A stretch of 64,000 bases of DNA from Hedera helix (Eukaryota > Streptophyta > Magnoliopsida > Apiales > Araliaceae), in NCBI GenBank assembly GCA_947179155.2, contig OX359278.1, positions 12,731,879-12,795,878 on the forward strand, given 5' to 3'. The position numbers and the translations under genes were made by a program. Shown here one piece after another: positions 46,281 through 56,817 of this stretch (positions within the stretch are counted from its first letter, which is position 1; every line of letters begins with the position of its first letter). The notes under the pieces were generated by a model, which saw only the letters and a program-made list of their open reading frames with translations, had not been told where the DNA came from and did not search any database.

Positions 46281-47650
46281 ATATAGACATATGTGTATCT
46301 ATGTGTTAATGATGTGACGATCTGTAATTTTTTTGGTCTTGAATCGTTTTTGATTTGTTTAAAATGAAAAATATATTTTCTTTACATTTTATGTATGTGT
46401 ATATTAGTATATGTAAGGATTTGTTTGAAATGAAATTTTGATTGCTTACCAGGTTCAAACTTCATCTCTTTTTTCTATATGCGGATTTGTTGAAATTTAG
46501 TGTGTTTTACAAGCAAAAGTACACAAAATGTGAATTTAATTGATGAAAAATGTGTAATAGCTTTTGTGCATAAACGGAGGCACATGTGCCCAACTCACTC
46601 ACTCAAGTGCCTTTTTATATTTTATGCTTGGTTATTATACCCAACTAGGCTTGCACAACAGGTCGGTCTGGCCTAGGCCTGACATGCTTTGACTGTTGAC
46701 TAGGCCAGGATATACATTGACTTTTGGGCCTGCAGACCAGGCCGGATCAAGCTTCTTAATGAAAATCTGGCCTTTTAAGGCCTATAAGTCAGGCTGGGTC
46801 AAGCCTTGTTCCATGTCATTTTCTATAATTCTATATAACCAGATCTTTAGAGTGATTTGTAATTATGTATAAACTTAATAGTGGAGTAATATTTTTTGAA
46901 GAAACAAACTATGAGACAAGTCTTCTCGAGAATGAATATAATTTATTAGTTTTTTAAAGGATATATTCTTATATCTTAACTTTTCATTTTGTTTTGCAAT
47001 AGGAGACAAAGGTAGGTAGGTAGGTAGACTATCTTTTTAATATCTTAAACATATAATAGAGTGAGTGGATAACTATTTTATTATTGGCTAAATAAAGACA
47101 AACATTTCTAAGACAAAAATAATACTTATAATAATAACATATTAATTAAAGATCATGTTATAACAACGACCTACAGACCAGCCCGGGCCTGAACGGGCCA
47201 AACTTTGACCAGACCGGGCTCAGGCCGAACCAGGCTAGCCTACGAGCTGCGAGCTTTTTGTGCATGTTTATACCCAACTCACCCACTAAAGTGGCTTTTT
47301 GTATTTTAGGGTTATCCTTAAATAAAAGTTGTTTAGATTTGTCACTAATAAAACAAAAAAACAGGAGGAAGTGAGCTTAAGCAAGATGTCATATGATTTT
47401 GATGTTATTGTCATGTTCAGTTGAGTTTTGCAGGACAGGCCAAAAAATGAATGGCCAAAACGGCCCAATTTTTCATGGGTTGAAATAATAAAGCCCGTGG
47501 CCCAGTTTTTGGCGGATGGGCCTAGGCAATCCGCGAGCCTGATCCTCTTTTGCTAGATCTACACGTAGTCATATTGTCCAGCAGATATTGACAAGCAACA
47601 TCGTTTCCAAGAGGTACAAGATAAGAATAAAGCTCTAAACTATAGCGGGA
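46281..47650. other. Repeat-derived DNA with GGCC-rich segments
   Basis: Segments at about 46650-46810, 47170-47260 and 47438-47545 are rich in GGCC/GGGC words, such as GGCCTAGGCCTGA and CAGCCCGGGCCTGAACGGGCC. They resemble decayed hAT-like termini. A short (TAGG)n run is at about 47011-47026. No gene is supported. Confidence 0.45.
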
Positions 47651-47846
47651 GAAGCTTGATAAGCACTATGCGGGTCTAATAAAATCCAAGGATAGTCTGC
47701 TGAAAAAATAAGGGACACCTTCTCGATCAACTCGCTATGACTCTCATTATTACCACAACACAACCAACGCTCGATCATCTAATTCTAGAGATCGAAGGAA
47801 AATGTCAAGATCCCCTTCACGAAGCAAAAGTGGTGAGCAAACCTGA
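47651..47846 (+). pseudogene. RS-domain protein fragment
   Basis: One frame reads HYAGLIKSKDSLLKK, a TAA, then GTPSRSTRYDSHYYH and RDRRKMSRSPSRSKSGEQT before TGA at 47844-47846. The dense RS/SR dipeptides and SRSPSRSKSGE are typical of SR splicing factors and related nuclear proteins. The stop and the lack of flanking domains mark it as a fragment. The parent family cannot be named from an RS region alone. Confidence 0.4.
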
Positions 47847-48475
47847 AAACAACGCTGAGACAGTTACTCTGGAGAAATTTCTTCCCAAAGGTTCTATGAA
47901 AGACGAGCTAGAGCCGAAAGCAGAAAATCTTATTCATCTCATTTCACTATGTAAACATTATCTTATATAATTCATATCCTTGGTTTGGGTTTGGGTTTTG
48001 GTTTTAAATCTTTTTTAGATTTTTTTTTATATTAAATTTTGAACTCTTTTTTCTTAAAACCATGTAAACATTATTTTATATAAGTGATATACTTTATAGA
48101 GCTGAAACAAGATATTTGGACTTTTTTTTTAATAAAAATAATTGTAAAATATATTTATTTAAATTAACTCATATTTGAATCAACTTATGACTAAACAAAA
48201 AAATTCCGGTTAATATTTCTGATTAGTCTCCTCAGTATCAAGTAGAAGTTATGGATTTCCTTTGCTTTCAATCGTTGGGGCCATTCACGTGTTTTTAATT
48301 TCTAAATAGGATAATACATAGTATAACTCTAAACATAATTTAAAATATTATATTTTAATTTTTATTATTAAATAATAAAATTTAACATAAAAATTTATAT
48401 CAAATTTTATTTTTTAATAATTAAAATATATATAATATTTAAAATAATATTTATTATAATGTCCGTAAAATTATC
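47847..48475. other. Intergenic AT-rich DNA
   Basis: No supported gene. It ends with TTATC (48471-48475), the target duplication of the copia element. Confidence 0.6.
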
Positions 48476-49005
48476 TGTTGAGAAATCAGGCTCACAAAAT
48501 AACAATAAGATAACACACGCACACAACTGTATGAGATAAAAAAAATGACACAAGAATTTTACGTGGAAACCCAACTGGGAAAAACCACGGGGAGAGATCT
48601 CAGAAATCCACTGTGAAAATAATATGGAGAATACAACCTTTCTTTCTGAGAAAATAAACTCACTGATTATTTTCTCTCTTTCTCTACCTAGCTCACTCTT
48701 TACTCTAACTCAATTGAGTCTTTAACTCTCTCTATCTCTCGGATGCTTTTCTGATGCATTTAGCTTCTGATGTTGTCTTATAAGCTTCTGAAGGATGATT
48801 GCTTTATAGTGCATATGAGGAGACAATGATCCTCATTTCAAGGAGCCAATTTCAAACAAGAGATTTTGAAGTAGACTTTCCGCACACCAAACTAATTACT
48901 TTGTGTGCTAGCTACTGTGGCAGCTTTGAATAAAGTGGTGGCTGCATTTATGGTCTTACTGACAAACCGGAAAGAAAGGAAGACAAATTGAGCCAATATT
49001 CAACA
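48476..49005 (-). repeat. 3' LTR of the copia element
   Basis: 530 bp, TGTTG...CAACA, no difference seen from the LTR at 53171-53700. It is 3' with respect to the minus-strand polyprotein. Confidence 0.95.
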
Positions 49006-49018
49006 ATCTCCACCTTGG
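49006..49018 (-). other. Polypurine tract of the copia element
   Basis: On the minus strand CCAAGGTGGAGAT abuts the 3' LTR, the expected site for plus-strand DNA priming. Confidence 0.7.
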
Positions 49019-49100
49019 CTCATATTCTCCAAATATTACGTATTGTGAACTTCTTCGTGTTTGTGAATGTATCCCTCTCCCTGGATACTCCACCAAGAAC

Positions 49101-52100
49101 TCAGCATTCAACGAAATGAATTAAGTCCAAGCAATGCTTGAACTTTTCTGCCGTAACTGACTTTGTGAGCATATCCGCGGCATTCTCCTTTGTGTGGACT
49201 TTGCTAACTGCAATGTCACCACTATTCAGCCACTCACGTATCTTGTGATACCGAACATCTATATGTTTGGTCCTAGCGTGGAACACCTGATTCTTCGCTA
49301 AATGAATAGCACTTTGACTATCACACTGTATCTGGATACTGCCCTGCATGAAACCTAGTTCTTCAACTAGTCCCTTTAGCCACAAAGCCTCCTTGCCTGC
49401 CTCTGTCAACGCCATATACTCAGCCTCTGTTGTTGATAATGCTACCGTAGACTGCAACACTGACCTCCAACATATACATCCTCCACAAAAGTTGTATACA
49501 AACCCTGTCGTAGATCTCCTTGAATCTAGATCTCCAGCATAATCCGAATCAACAAACCCTGTAACCTCACTTCTCGCAGTATCACGATCAAACACAAGAC
49601 CGTAACTGGTTGTACCTGCTAGATAACGAAAAATCCATTTAACAGCATTCCAATGCTCTTTCCCTGGATTTGCCATATACCTGCTAACCATACTAACTGC
49701 ATGTGAGATATCTGGTCTTGTACATACCATGGCATACATGAGACAACCTACCGCATTTGCATACGGTACTTTGGACATAGACTCCACCTCATCATCTGTC
49801 TGTGGGCTCAACTGTGAAGATAACTTGAAATGTGCTGCCAAGGGAGTGCTAACTGGTTTAGCATTATGCATGTTAAACCTCTCCAAGACCTTCTGCACAT
49901 ATCCTTTCTGAGTTAACCACAACTTTCCCACCTGACGATCTCTGTGAATTTCCATACCTAGGATCTTCTTGGCTGACCCAAGATCCTTCATTTCAAATTC
50001 ACTGCTCAATAAATTCTTCAACTGAAGAATATCTGTCATTCTCTTTGCTGCTATCAACATGTCATCGACATATAACGTCAACAGTACTAGAGAACCATCA
50101 TCTAGTGATCTGAAATACACACATGGATCATACTCAGAACGAGAGTAACCATGAGCCACCATGAAGCTATCAAACCGCATGTACCACTGTCTCGGGGACT
50201 GCTTCAAACCATAGAGAGACTTTTTCAAGCTACAAACTAAGCCCTCTTTCCCTGGTTCAATAAACCCCTCCGGTTGCTTCATGTAGATCTTTTCTTCTAA
50301 ATCACCATGGAGAAAAGCTGTTTTCACATCAAGCTGCTCTAACTCCATATCCTGTGATGCTACGATAGATAAGATCAACCGAATCGATGTGTGTTTCACA
50401 ACTGGTGAGAAGATCTCATTGTAGTCGATTCCTTCTCTCTGAGAGAATCCCTTTGCCACCAATCTGGCCTTGAATCTTTCACCTTCTTTATCAGACTGAG
50501 CTTCCTTTTTCCTGAACACCCACTTGCATCCTATAGCCTTTGATCCTTTTGGAAGTTGAACTAACTCCCAAGTCTTGTTCTTCTGTAAAGACTCCATCTC
50601 TTCTGCCATCGCTATTGCCCATTTATCATTTTCCTTGGACTGAATAGCATCCTGATAGCTAGTTGGATCTCCACTACCTGCAATCAAGGCAAAGGCAACC
50701 ATGTCTTCAAACTCGTATCTTTGCACTGGTTTGCTGACTCGCCTTTCCCGATCTCTAACAAGATTATAGGATCTCTCTTGGGAATCTGAAGGATGATCAT
50801 CTTCAATCTCTTCAGCTTCTTTTGTCTCTTCAGGAAGCTCCACCTCAACTGGGTGTTTTTGCAACTCATTTGCTGCAGATTCTTCATTTTCAGATTTGTT
50901 CAGCATGTGTTTCTCATTGAACACCACATCTCTGCTGACAATCTTCTTCTTGGACACTGGATCCCATAACCTGTATCCCTTGACTCCATCTTCATATCCA
51001 AGGAAAATACATTCCTTTGACCTTGGATCAAGTTTGGATTTTCGCTCCTCGACCGGCAAATGAACATAAGCTGGACAACCAAAGATTTTCATTACAGAAA
51101 AATCAACTGGTTTTTCAGTCCATACCTCCTCGGGAATTTTGTAATCAATTCCAGCTGAAGGGGATCGATTTATCAGATAACAGGCTGTGTTGACTGCCTC
51201 GGCCCAGAAATTCTTGGACAAACCTGCATTCAACCTCATGCATCTGGCGCGTTCCAAAAGAGTTCTGTTCATCCTCTCTGCAACCCCATTTTGCTCTGGA
51301 GTTCTTTTAACTGAGAAGTGCCTGGTGATACCTTCATCCTGGCAAAACTGTAGGAATGCCTTGTCCTTGTATTCCATGCCATTATCTGATCTGAAATACT
51401 TCAGCTTCTTTCCGGTCTGGTTTTCTACTTTAGCTTTCCACTGCTTAAAGATTCTGAAAACCTCGGACTTCTGCTTCATAAAATACACCCACACCTTTCT
51501 GGAGTAGTCGTCTATGAAGCTAACAAAATAATGGGCTCCACCCATTGACGTATCCTTGATCGGGCCCCAAACATCTGAATGTACATAATCAAGTACATTT
51601 TTACTGGTATGTGCTCCTGCCTTGAAGCTGACCCTTCGTTGTTTGTCGTACAAACAATACTTGCAAAATTCCAAACTGCACGTTTTGACACCTTTCAGCA
51701 ACTGCCTTTTGTGAAGTTCTTTCATTCCACCTTCACTCAAGTGACCAAGTCGCATGTGCCATAATTCTGTGCAATCACTGTTGGAATTATCCTGCACAGA
51801 AACCGCTGCTCCACCGGTAACTGTGTCCCCTATCAACTTGTAGAGGGTGCCCTTTTTCTGGCCCTTCATAATTACCATTGAACCATTGGTAATTTTCATG
51901 ACACCATCTCTGACTGAGATATTACAGCCTATAGAGTCAAGTACTCCAACCGATAACAAGCTCTTCTTCAATTCTGGAATATACCTTACATCACCCAATG
52001 TTCTGACGACCCCATCAAACATTTTAACTTTGATGGTGCCTATCCCAGTAACTTTGCAGATTGCATTGTTACCCAATATCACGGAACCACCATTGCAGGA

Positions 52101-53084
52101 TGTAAAAGTATCAAACCAATCCCTGTGAGGGGACATATGAAAAGAACAACCGGAATCCATGTACCAATCTGTAAGGCTGCTAATGTCTCTAACGGATAAG
52201 AGATCTCCATGTGAAGCTTCATTTTCTGCCACTGTGTACAGCTCTCCGTCGCTGCAGACATCCGTTTTCTCAGCAACATTAGCAGAATTTTCAATCTGCT
52301 TACCTTTCTTTTTGTTCTCCTTTTTCAACAATGGACACTTATTTTTGAAGTGACCCTTCTCGTGGCAATGATAACACTCGACCTGAGATATATCCTTCTT
52401 GCCTGATCTCGACTGAGACCTTCCTCGTTCCTTTCCGAAATTCTTCTTCCGATTAGGACCCCTGCCACGTCCATTTGTAAAAGCAAGAAGACTATCTCCT
52501 TGATCTCTGGAAGTAGTGTCCCTGAACTTATCCTGGTCCAGGACTGCAGACATCACATCATCAACTGCAAGCTTTTCCTTCCCTACAAGGAGAGTAGTCT
52601 GGAGAGTTGAGTATGAATCTGGTAGAGAAACAAGAAGCAATAAGGCTTTATCTTCTTCATCCAGCTTTACATCGATACTGGTCAGTTGGGTCACCAATCT
52701 ATTAAACTCATTAATATGATTGGTCAAATCTGACCCTTCTTCCATTCGAAGCCGGTACAATTCCTTTTTCAAATATAACCGGTTTGACAGAGACTTCGAC
52801 TTGTAAACTTTCTCAAGTTTCTCCCACAAGTCTTTCGGAGAGGTTTCTGTCAAAACCTGATATTTGATCTGTGGCGCCAAACTCAATCTGATTGTTGCCA
52901 CAGCCTTTGCTTCAAGTTCTGCCCATTTTTCTTCTGTCACAGTTGCTGGTTTCTTTTCTTTCCCTTCTAGTGCCTTCGCCAATCCTTGTTGAACTAATAC
53001 ATCTTTGACTGTACTCTGCCAAATACTGAAATTTGACTTTCCATCAAATGGTTCAACATCGTACCTCAAACTCGTACTTGTCAT
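49101..53084 (-). CDS. Ty1/copia gag-pol polyprotein
   Basis: A single frame of 1327 residues with the copia domain order. Gag (about 1-230) opens with YDVEPFDGKSNFSIWQ. A CCHC zinc knuckle CYHCHEKGHFKNKC is at 237-250. Protease has DSG at 310-312. The integrase HHCC region includes LWHMRLGHL, and its catalytic Asp, Asp and Glu are at 504 (HSDVWGP), 567 (RSDNGMEY) and 603 (GVAERMNRT). Reverse transcriptase has FKARLVAKGF and the YVDD active site at 1005-1008. RNase H starts near DSDYAGD at 1179 and has CDSQSAIHLAKN and ARTKHIDVRYH. No stop or missing key residue was seen. Overlapping plus-strand frames are shadows. Confidence 0.96.
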   Translation of the reverse strand: MTSTSLRYDVEPFDGKSNFSIWQSTVKDVLVQQGLAKALEGKEKKPATVTEEKWAELEAKAVATIRLSLAPQIKYQVLTETSPKDLWEKLEKVYKSKSLSNRLYLKKELYRLRMEEGSDLTNHINEFNRLVTQLTSIDVKLDEEDKALLLLVSLPDSYSTLQTTLLVGKEKLAVDDVMSAVLDQDKFRDTTSRDQGDSLLAFTNGRGRGPNRKKNFGKERGRSQSRSGKKDISQVECYHCHEKGHFKNKCPLLKKENKKKGKQIENSANVAEKTDVCSDGELYTVAENEASHGDLLSVRDISSLTDWYMDSGCSFHMSPHRDWFDTFTSCNGGSVILGNNAICKVTGIGTIKVKMFDGVVRTLGDVRYIPELKKSLLSVGVLDSIGCNISVRDGVMKITNGSMVIMKGQKKGTLYKLIGDTVTGGAAVSVQDNSNSDCTELWHMRLGHLSEGGMKELHKRQLLKGVKTCSLEFCKYCLYDKQRRVSFKAGAHTSKNVLDYVHSDVWGPIKDTSMGGAHYFVSFIDDYSRKVWVYFMKQKSEVFRIFKQWKAKVENQTGKKLKYFRSDNGMEYKDKAFLQFCQDEGITRHFSVKRTPEQNGVAERMNRTLLERARCMRLNAGLSKNFWAEAVNTACYLINRSPSAGIDYKIPEEVWTEKPVDFSVMKIFGCPAYVHLPVEERKSKLDPRSKECIFLGYEDGVKGYRLWDPVSKKKIVSRDVVFNEKHMLNKSENEESAANELQKHPVEVELPEETKEAEEIEDDHPSDSQERSYNLVRDRERRVSKPVQRYEFEDMVAFALIAGSGDPTSYQDAIQSKENDKWAIAMAEEMESLQKNKTWELVQLPKGSKAIGCKWVFRKKEAQSDKEGERFKARLVAKGFSQREGIDYNEIFSPVVKHTSIRLILSIVASQDMELEQLDVKTAFLHGDLEEKIYMKQPEGFIEPGKEGLVCSLKKSLYGLKQSPRQWYMRFDSFMVAHGYSRSEYDPCVYFRSLDDGSLVLLTLYVDDMLIAAKRMTDILQLKNLLSSEFEMKDLGSAKKILGMEIHRDRQVGKLWLTQKGYVQKVLERFNMHNAKPVSTPLAAHFKLSSQLSPQTDDEVESMSKVPYANAVGCLMYAMVCTRPDISHAVSMVSRYMANPGKEHWNAVKWIFRYLAGTTSYGLVFDRDTARSEVTGFVDSDYAGDLDSRRSTTGFVYNFCGGCICWRSVLQSTVALSTTEAEYMALTEAGKEALWLKGLVEELGFMQGSIQIQCDSQSAIHLAKNQVFHARTKHIDVRYHKIREWLNSGDIAVSKVHTKENAADMLTKSVTAEKFKHCLDLIHFVEC

Positions 53085-53156
53085 CTTTGTATTTGTGACC
53101 TGCGAGATTTCTCAATAAACGGATCGTTTCTAAGACACCAACGGCGTGAACCAAAA

Positions 53157-53168
53157 GCTCTGATACCA
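53157..53168 (-). other. Primer-binding site (initiator tRNA-Met)
   Basis: On the minus strand TGGTATCAGAGC lies two bases after the 5' LTR. This is the exact complement of the 3' end of plant initiator tRNA-Met, the usual copia primer. Confidence 0.9.
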
Positions 53169-53170
53169 AT

Positions 53171-53700
53171 TGTTGAGAAATCAGGCTCACAAAATAACAA
53201 TAAGATAACACACGCACACAACTGTATGAGATAAAAAAAATGACACAAGAATTTTACGTGGAAACCCAACTGGGAAAAACCACGGGGAGAGATCTCAGAA
53301 ATCCACTGTGAAAATAATATGGAGAATACAACCTTTCTTTCTGAGAAAATAAACTCACTGATTATTTTCTCTCTTTCTCTACCTAGCTCACTCTTTACTC
53401 TAACTCAATTGAGTCTTTAACTCTCTCTATCTCTCGGATGCTTTTCTGATGCATTTAGCTTCTGATGTTGTCTTATAAGCTTCTGAAGGATGATTGCTTT
53501 ATAGTGCATATGAGGAGACAATGATCCTCATTTCAAGGAGCCAATTTCAAACAAGAGATTTTGAAGTAGACTTTCCGCACACCAAACTAATTACTTTGTG
53601 TGCTAGCTACTGTGGCAGCTTTGAATAAAGTGGTGGCTGCATTTATGGTCTTACTGACAAACCGGAAAGAAAGGAAGACAAATTGAGCCAATATTCAACA
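53171..53700 (-). repeat. 5' LTR of the copia element
   Basis: 530 bp, reads as identical to 48476-49005. A minus-strand TATAAAG at about 53497-53503 is a good promoter candidate for the element's transcript. Confidence 0.95.
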
Positions 53701-53705
53701 TTATC

Positions 53706-54032
53706 CAAATAAAATAAGGTATCCTTTCTAATTTATATCTATAGACTATAATGAATATTAGGTAACAGGTTCCATCAATCAATCTCTGCATGCGGGACAA
53801 AACTCCTAACTTTTTCACGTCCATCTTCGCATGGAGACTTAATAGACAATTATACACGTGCCAACTAACACATCACTCAAAAGTTTTAGCCAAATGGTAA
53901 ATAAAATTAGAATCTTCTCCGATGCATTTTTCACCCGATCTCTTTTTATTACACATTTAATATCATAAATATTGAAATATTAGAAGTCATTATTTTTATA
54001 ATAATTTTTATTATTTTTACAAGTGAATTCTA
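53706..54032. other. Intergenic AT-rich DNA
   Basis: No feature supported beyond AT-rich spacer. Confidence 0.5.
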
Positions 54033-54195
54033 TTTTTTTACCTATAATGATATTGTAAAACCGTCGCTATATATTTATGACTACACTTTATATGTTAAAA
54101 CCGTCGCTATAGACCTATTGTAACACTTTACATATGAAAAGTGTCACCATAAATCTATAGCAACAATTTTAAAACTTTCACTATAGGTAAAAAAT
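54033..54195. mobile_element. Short hairpin MITE
   Basis: The ends ATTTTTTTACCTATAATGA and TCACTATAGGTAAAAAAT are inverted repeats. Inside, AAACCGTCGCTATA occurs twice in direct orientation. It is about 160 bp with no coding region. Superfamily not determined. Confidence 0.65.
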
Positions 54196-54559
54196 TGGAT
54201 CACATACAAAAATTACTGAAAAAATATCAATTTCCTAAATATTATATTTACGTGATAATGACATAATAAATTTATGGCACATTAATTTATGTGTTGGTAT
54301 GGTCAAAAGCAATATATTGTGTTTGATTATATACGTGCCAACCTAGCGCCTCACTCAAAAAGTTTAAGCTAGAGGGTTAATAAAATTAGAATCTCATCCG
54401 ATGCATTTTTCACCTTTTTTTTTAATTATATATTTAGCATCATAAATATTATATTTACATAGTAATGACATAATAAATTTATCACACATATTAATTTGTG
54501 TGTTGGTATTGTCGCTAAAATAAAAATATTATACTGAGAGGAATTGAGTGAAACTCGTA
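54196..54559. other. Intergenic AT-rich DNA with a local duplication
   Basis: Phrases around 53850-53965 (ACACGTGCCAACTAACACATCACTC; ATCTTCTCCGATGCATTTTTC) recur at about 54330-54430 in the same order, so a diverged duplication of some 100 bp spans the hairpin MITE. No gene. Confidence 0.5.
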
Positions 54560-54902
54560 GGCTATGTTTGTTTACAAAAAACATACTTGGGATTGGACTA
54601 TTTACGTTAATTTAATACTACTTTATACTATTTAATCATTTGATGATGGACTATTAATCCTTTGATGAAGGATTATTAGTCCCATCAAGCTATTTAATAG
54701 TTTAAAATGAGAAGGACTATTAATCCCAAATTTTTCATGGGATTATATAATCCCACATAAATAGCCTTAGGAATGATAAAAAAAAAAAAAATAGTCCATA
54801 GGATTATTTAATCCCCCATCATGGGATAAAATAGTTCGAAATAGTATTAAATTAATACAAATTATCTAATCCCAAATATATTTTTTATAAACAAACATAG
54901 CC
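54560..54902. mobile_element. Tourist-like MITE (343 bp)
   Basis: Ends GGCTATGTTTGTTTA and TAAACAAACATAGCC are perfect 15-bp inverted repeats. GTA lies on both sides (54557-54559 and 54903-54905), a 3-bp duplication as in the PIF/Harbinger superfamily. Internal GACTATTAATCC and GGATTA words pair across the centre. Older relatives appear at 4867-5217 and perhaps near 55015-55370. Confidence 0.75.
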
Positions 54903-54905
54903 GTA

Positions 54906-55481
54906 GTGAAGGGAATCCTAGTGCGGATGAATAATTTTCATAGCTTTTATCACAGGCTTAACGAGGCAATTTTATTTTTTACTTGCACTTGTTTGCAAAA
55001 ATTATAGATTGTGACAAAATTATTTGGTACTAATTTAAACCTACTAAGAATTATTTTTATCTCATAATTAGTTTGTTATTTAATTTTATGTATTATTTGT
55101 TATCGTTGTTAAGACGATTTGATACTTCACATAGTGGAATTATATAATATTGCATTTTTACTCGGAATTATAATTCATAAATGGCATTAGAAATGAAAAA
55201 TTAGTCTTTATTAAAATAATTATTCATCATCAAATGACCTTAAAAAAATATAATTCATAAAAATATAAAATTAAATAACGAACTAATCATAAATAAAATA
55301 ATTCGTGATAATAATAATAAATTAATATAAATAATTTTATCCAAACTATCATACACGTTTGGTTACGCCAACCTATTCAATTTGACAGCTCACCACCGAG
55401 CTTTGGCTCGGATGGTAACACTGCAACTTTGCAAAAGCAAACCCCCGAAAGAACTCCTAAAACCGAGGGGGTAGCGTTGAG
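54906..55481. other. Intergenic DNA with a diverged MITE-like stretch
   Basis: About 55015-55370 shares phrases with the MITE at 54560-54902 and may be a decayed relative. The segment near 55385-55480 has GGCTCGGATGGTAACAC, reminiscent of tRNA-like or SINE-like DNA, but no cloverleaf was found. Confidence 0.4.
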
Positions 55482-55894
55482 ATTCTGGACCGAGGGGGTA
55501 ACATCACATTGACTTGGCTTCTGGAGTTGGCTATTGTGTACTTTAGCAAATTAGTCCTCGTGTATCTCAAGTTGGAGTTGTCTATATCACTAACAAGTAT
55601 TTTTTTTTGTGAAAAATATAATAATTCAATAATATATTCTTAAATCATCTTTATCCCTTATAAGTTTACTCAAAAGGTTATGATTAATGATAATAACTTG
55701 AATTTTTATATATACATTCAAGTATCTCATATATTATCATGCGAGATTAAAATGCTTCGCACAATAACCTATAATACACCCATCATAATAACATGTCTAA
55801 AATAGAAGTAACCTATATACGTTCACCACTATATATTCTGGACCGAGGGGGTAACATCACATTTTCTTGGCTTTTGGAGTTGGCTAGTGTAATT

Positions 55895-56071
55895 GAATAA
55901 GTATAAGTGCACAAATTTTGGGATACAAACTCAAACACAAATTAAACTCCATCTCTATCGTTAAAAAATGAGGTCTGACGCGAAAATTCGTGTCAAACCC
56001 CACTTTTTAATGGTGGAGGAGATAGAGTTTGTGTTTGAGTTTGTTTTCAAAAATTGTGTGTAGACTTGTCC
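55895..56071. mobile_element. MULE-like MITE, family A, copy 3 (177 bp)
   Basis: It starts GAATAAGTATAAGTGCAC and ends GTGTGTAGACTTGTCC, matching copies 1 and 2. The flanks AGTGTAATT (55886-55894) and AATGTAATT (56072-56080) are a 9-bp duplication with one mismatch. The central part has TTTAATGGTGGAGGAGATAG pairing with CTATCTCCT-like DNA. The neighbouring tandem copy at about 55533-55545 lacks the element and shows the empty site. Confidence 0.85.
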
Positions 56072-56078
56072 AATGTAA

Positions 56079-56264
56079 TTTAGCAAATTAGACCTCGTGT
56101 ATCTCGAGTTGGAGTTGTCTATATTAAGCAATTTAGCTAAGTACTCCCGGTCTAAATTGCGTAATATAGACTAATTTGTCTATATTACCAGGAGTACTTA
56201 GCTAAATTGCGTAATATAGACAACTCCAACTCGAGATACACGAGGACTAATTTGCTAAATTATA
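56079..56264. repeat. Near-perfect palindrome with arms of about 75 bp
   Basis: TTAGCAAATTAG.CCTCGTG at the left pairs with CACGAGGACTAATTTGCTAA at the right, and AAGTACTCC with GGAGTACTT near the centre. The arms are almost perfectly complementary. Part of the left arm is duplicated host DNA, so the palindrome arose by inverted duplication within the second tandem copy. Confidence 0.8.
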
Positions 56265-56504
56265 ACAAGTATTTTTTATTTTTAAAAAATGCAATAATAT
56301 AATAATATATTCTTAGGTCATCTTAACCCCCCACAAGTTTAATCATAAGGTTATGATTAACGATAACAACATGAATTTTTATATATACATCCAAATATCT
56401 CATATATTACGATGTGAGATTAAGATGTTACTTAACATAACCCATAATACACCCATCATAATAACATGTCTAAAATATAAGTGACGTATATATGGGGATC
56501 AAAT

Positions 56505-56692
56505 TCTCTATTACAAAATTTTCATATATCTCTATTACGAGGCTTATAATTACATTTTTTAGAATCTATAACGATGGTTTGTCCCGTCGTCATAGCCCTA
56601 TTCTATGGGGACGGGACAAACTGTTATTATAGACCCTAAAAACTATCACTATAGATCTCGTAACAGAGATACAGAGAAATTTTGTTACAAAA
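56505..56692. mobile_element. Hairpin MITE (about 190 bp)
   Basis: TCTATTACAAAATTTTCATA at the left pairs with the right end GAAATTTTGTTACAAAA. Further in, TATCTCTATTACGAG pairs with CTCGTAACAGAGATA, and GTTTGTCCCGTC with GGGACGGGACAAAC. The stem covers most of the element. No coding region. Confidence 0.7.
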
Positions 56693-56720
56693 AATTTGAA
56701 ATCATGTATATGTACACCAC

Positions 56721-56728
56721 TATATATA
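56721..56728 (+). promoter_or_regulatory. TATA-like box before a small ORF
   Basis: TATATATA about 90 bases before the ATG at 56818. The spacing and the CA-rich leader between them would suit a small plant gene, but TATA runs are common here. Confidence 0.25.
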
Positions 56729-56817
56729 CCACTGGTCCATCACCAATCATATTATAAGAAATCTCTGTGTCTCACACACAAATTAAAACCAATTTGGTAT
56801 CCCCTCTCCAAACCAAG

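Larger units (their letters stand above)
48476..53700 (-). mobile_element. Complete Ty1/copia LTR retrotransposon (5.2 kb), Tnt1/Tork-like
   Basis: Two 530-bp LTRs (48476-49005 and 53171-53700) read as identical base for base. Each starts TGTTG and ends CAACA. The element is flanked by a perfect 5-bp duplication TTATC (48471-48475 and 53701-53705). In minus-strand order it has 5' LTR, primer site, a single polyprotein of 1327 codons, polypurine tract and 3' LTR. Motifs such as IYMKQPEGF and SLYGLKQSPRQWYMRF recall the Tnt1/Tork lineage. With identical LTRs and an intact frame it is a recent insertion and may be able to move. Confidence 0.95.
55482..56492. repeat. Two-copy tandem duplication, second copy rearranged
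   Basis: A unit starting ATTCTGGACCGAGGGGGTAA (55482-55834) is followed by a second copy starting at 55835. The copies share CAAATTAG.CCTCGTGTATCTC and a long AT-rich tail (to 55834 and about 56492). The second copy is interrupted by a MITE (55895-56071) and by a palindrome (56079-56264). Similarity is roughly 80 percent by eye. Confidence 0.8.

Noticed and set aside
49348..52719. Plus-strand frames across the copia polyprotein
   Set aside because: They are shadows of the 1327-residue minus-strand gene.
55385..55480. Possible tRNA or SINE head
   Set aside because: Some box-like words are present but no cloverleaf, A/B box pair or poly-A tail could be defined.
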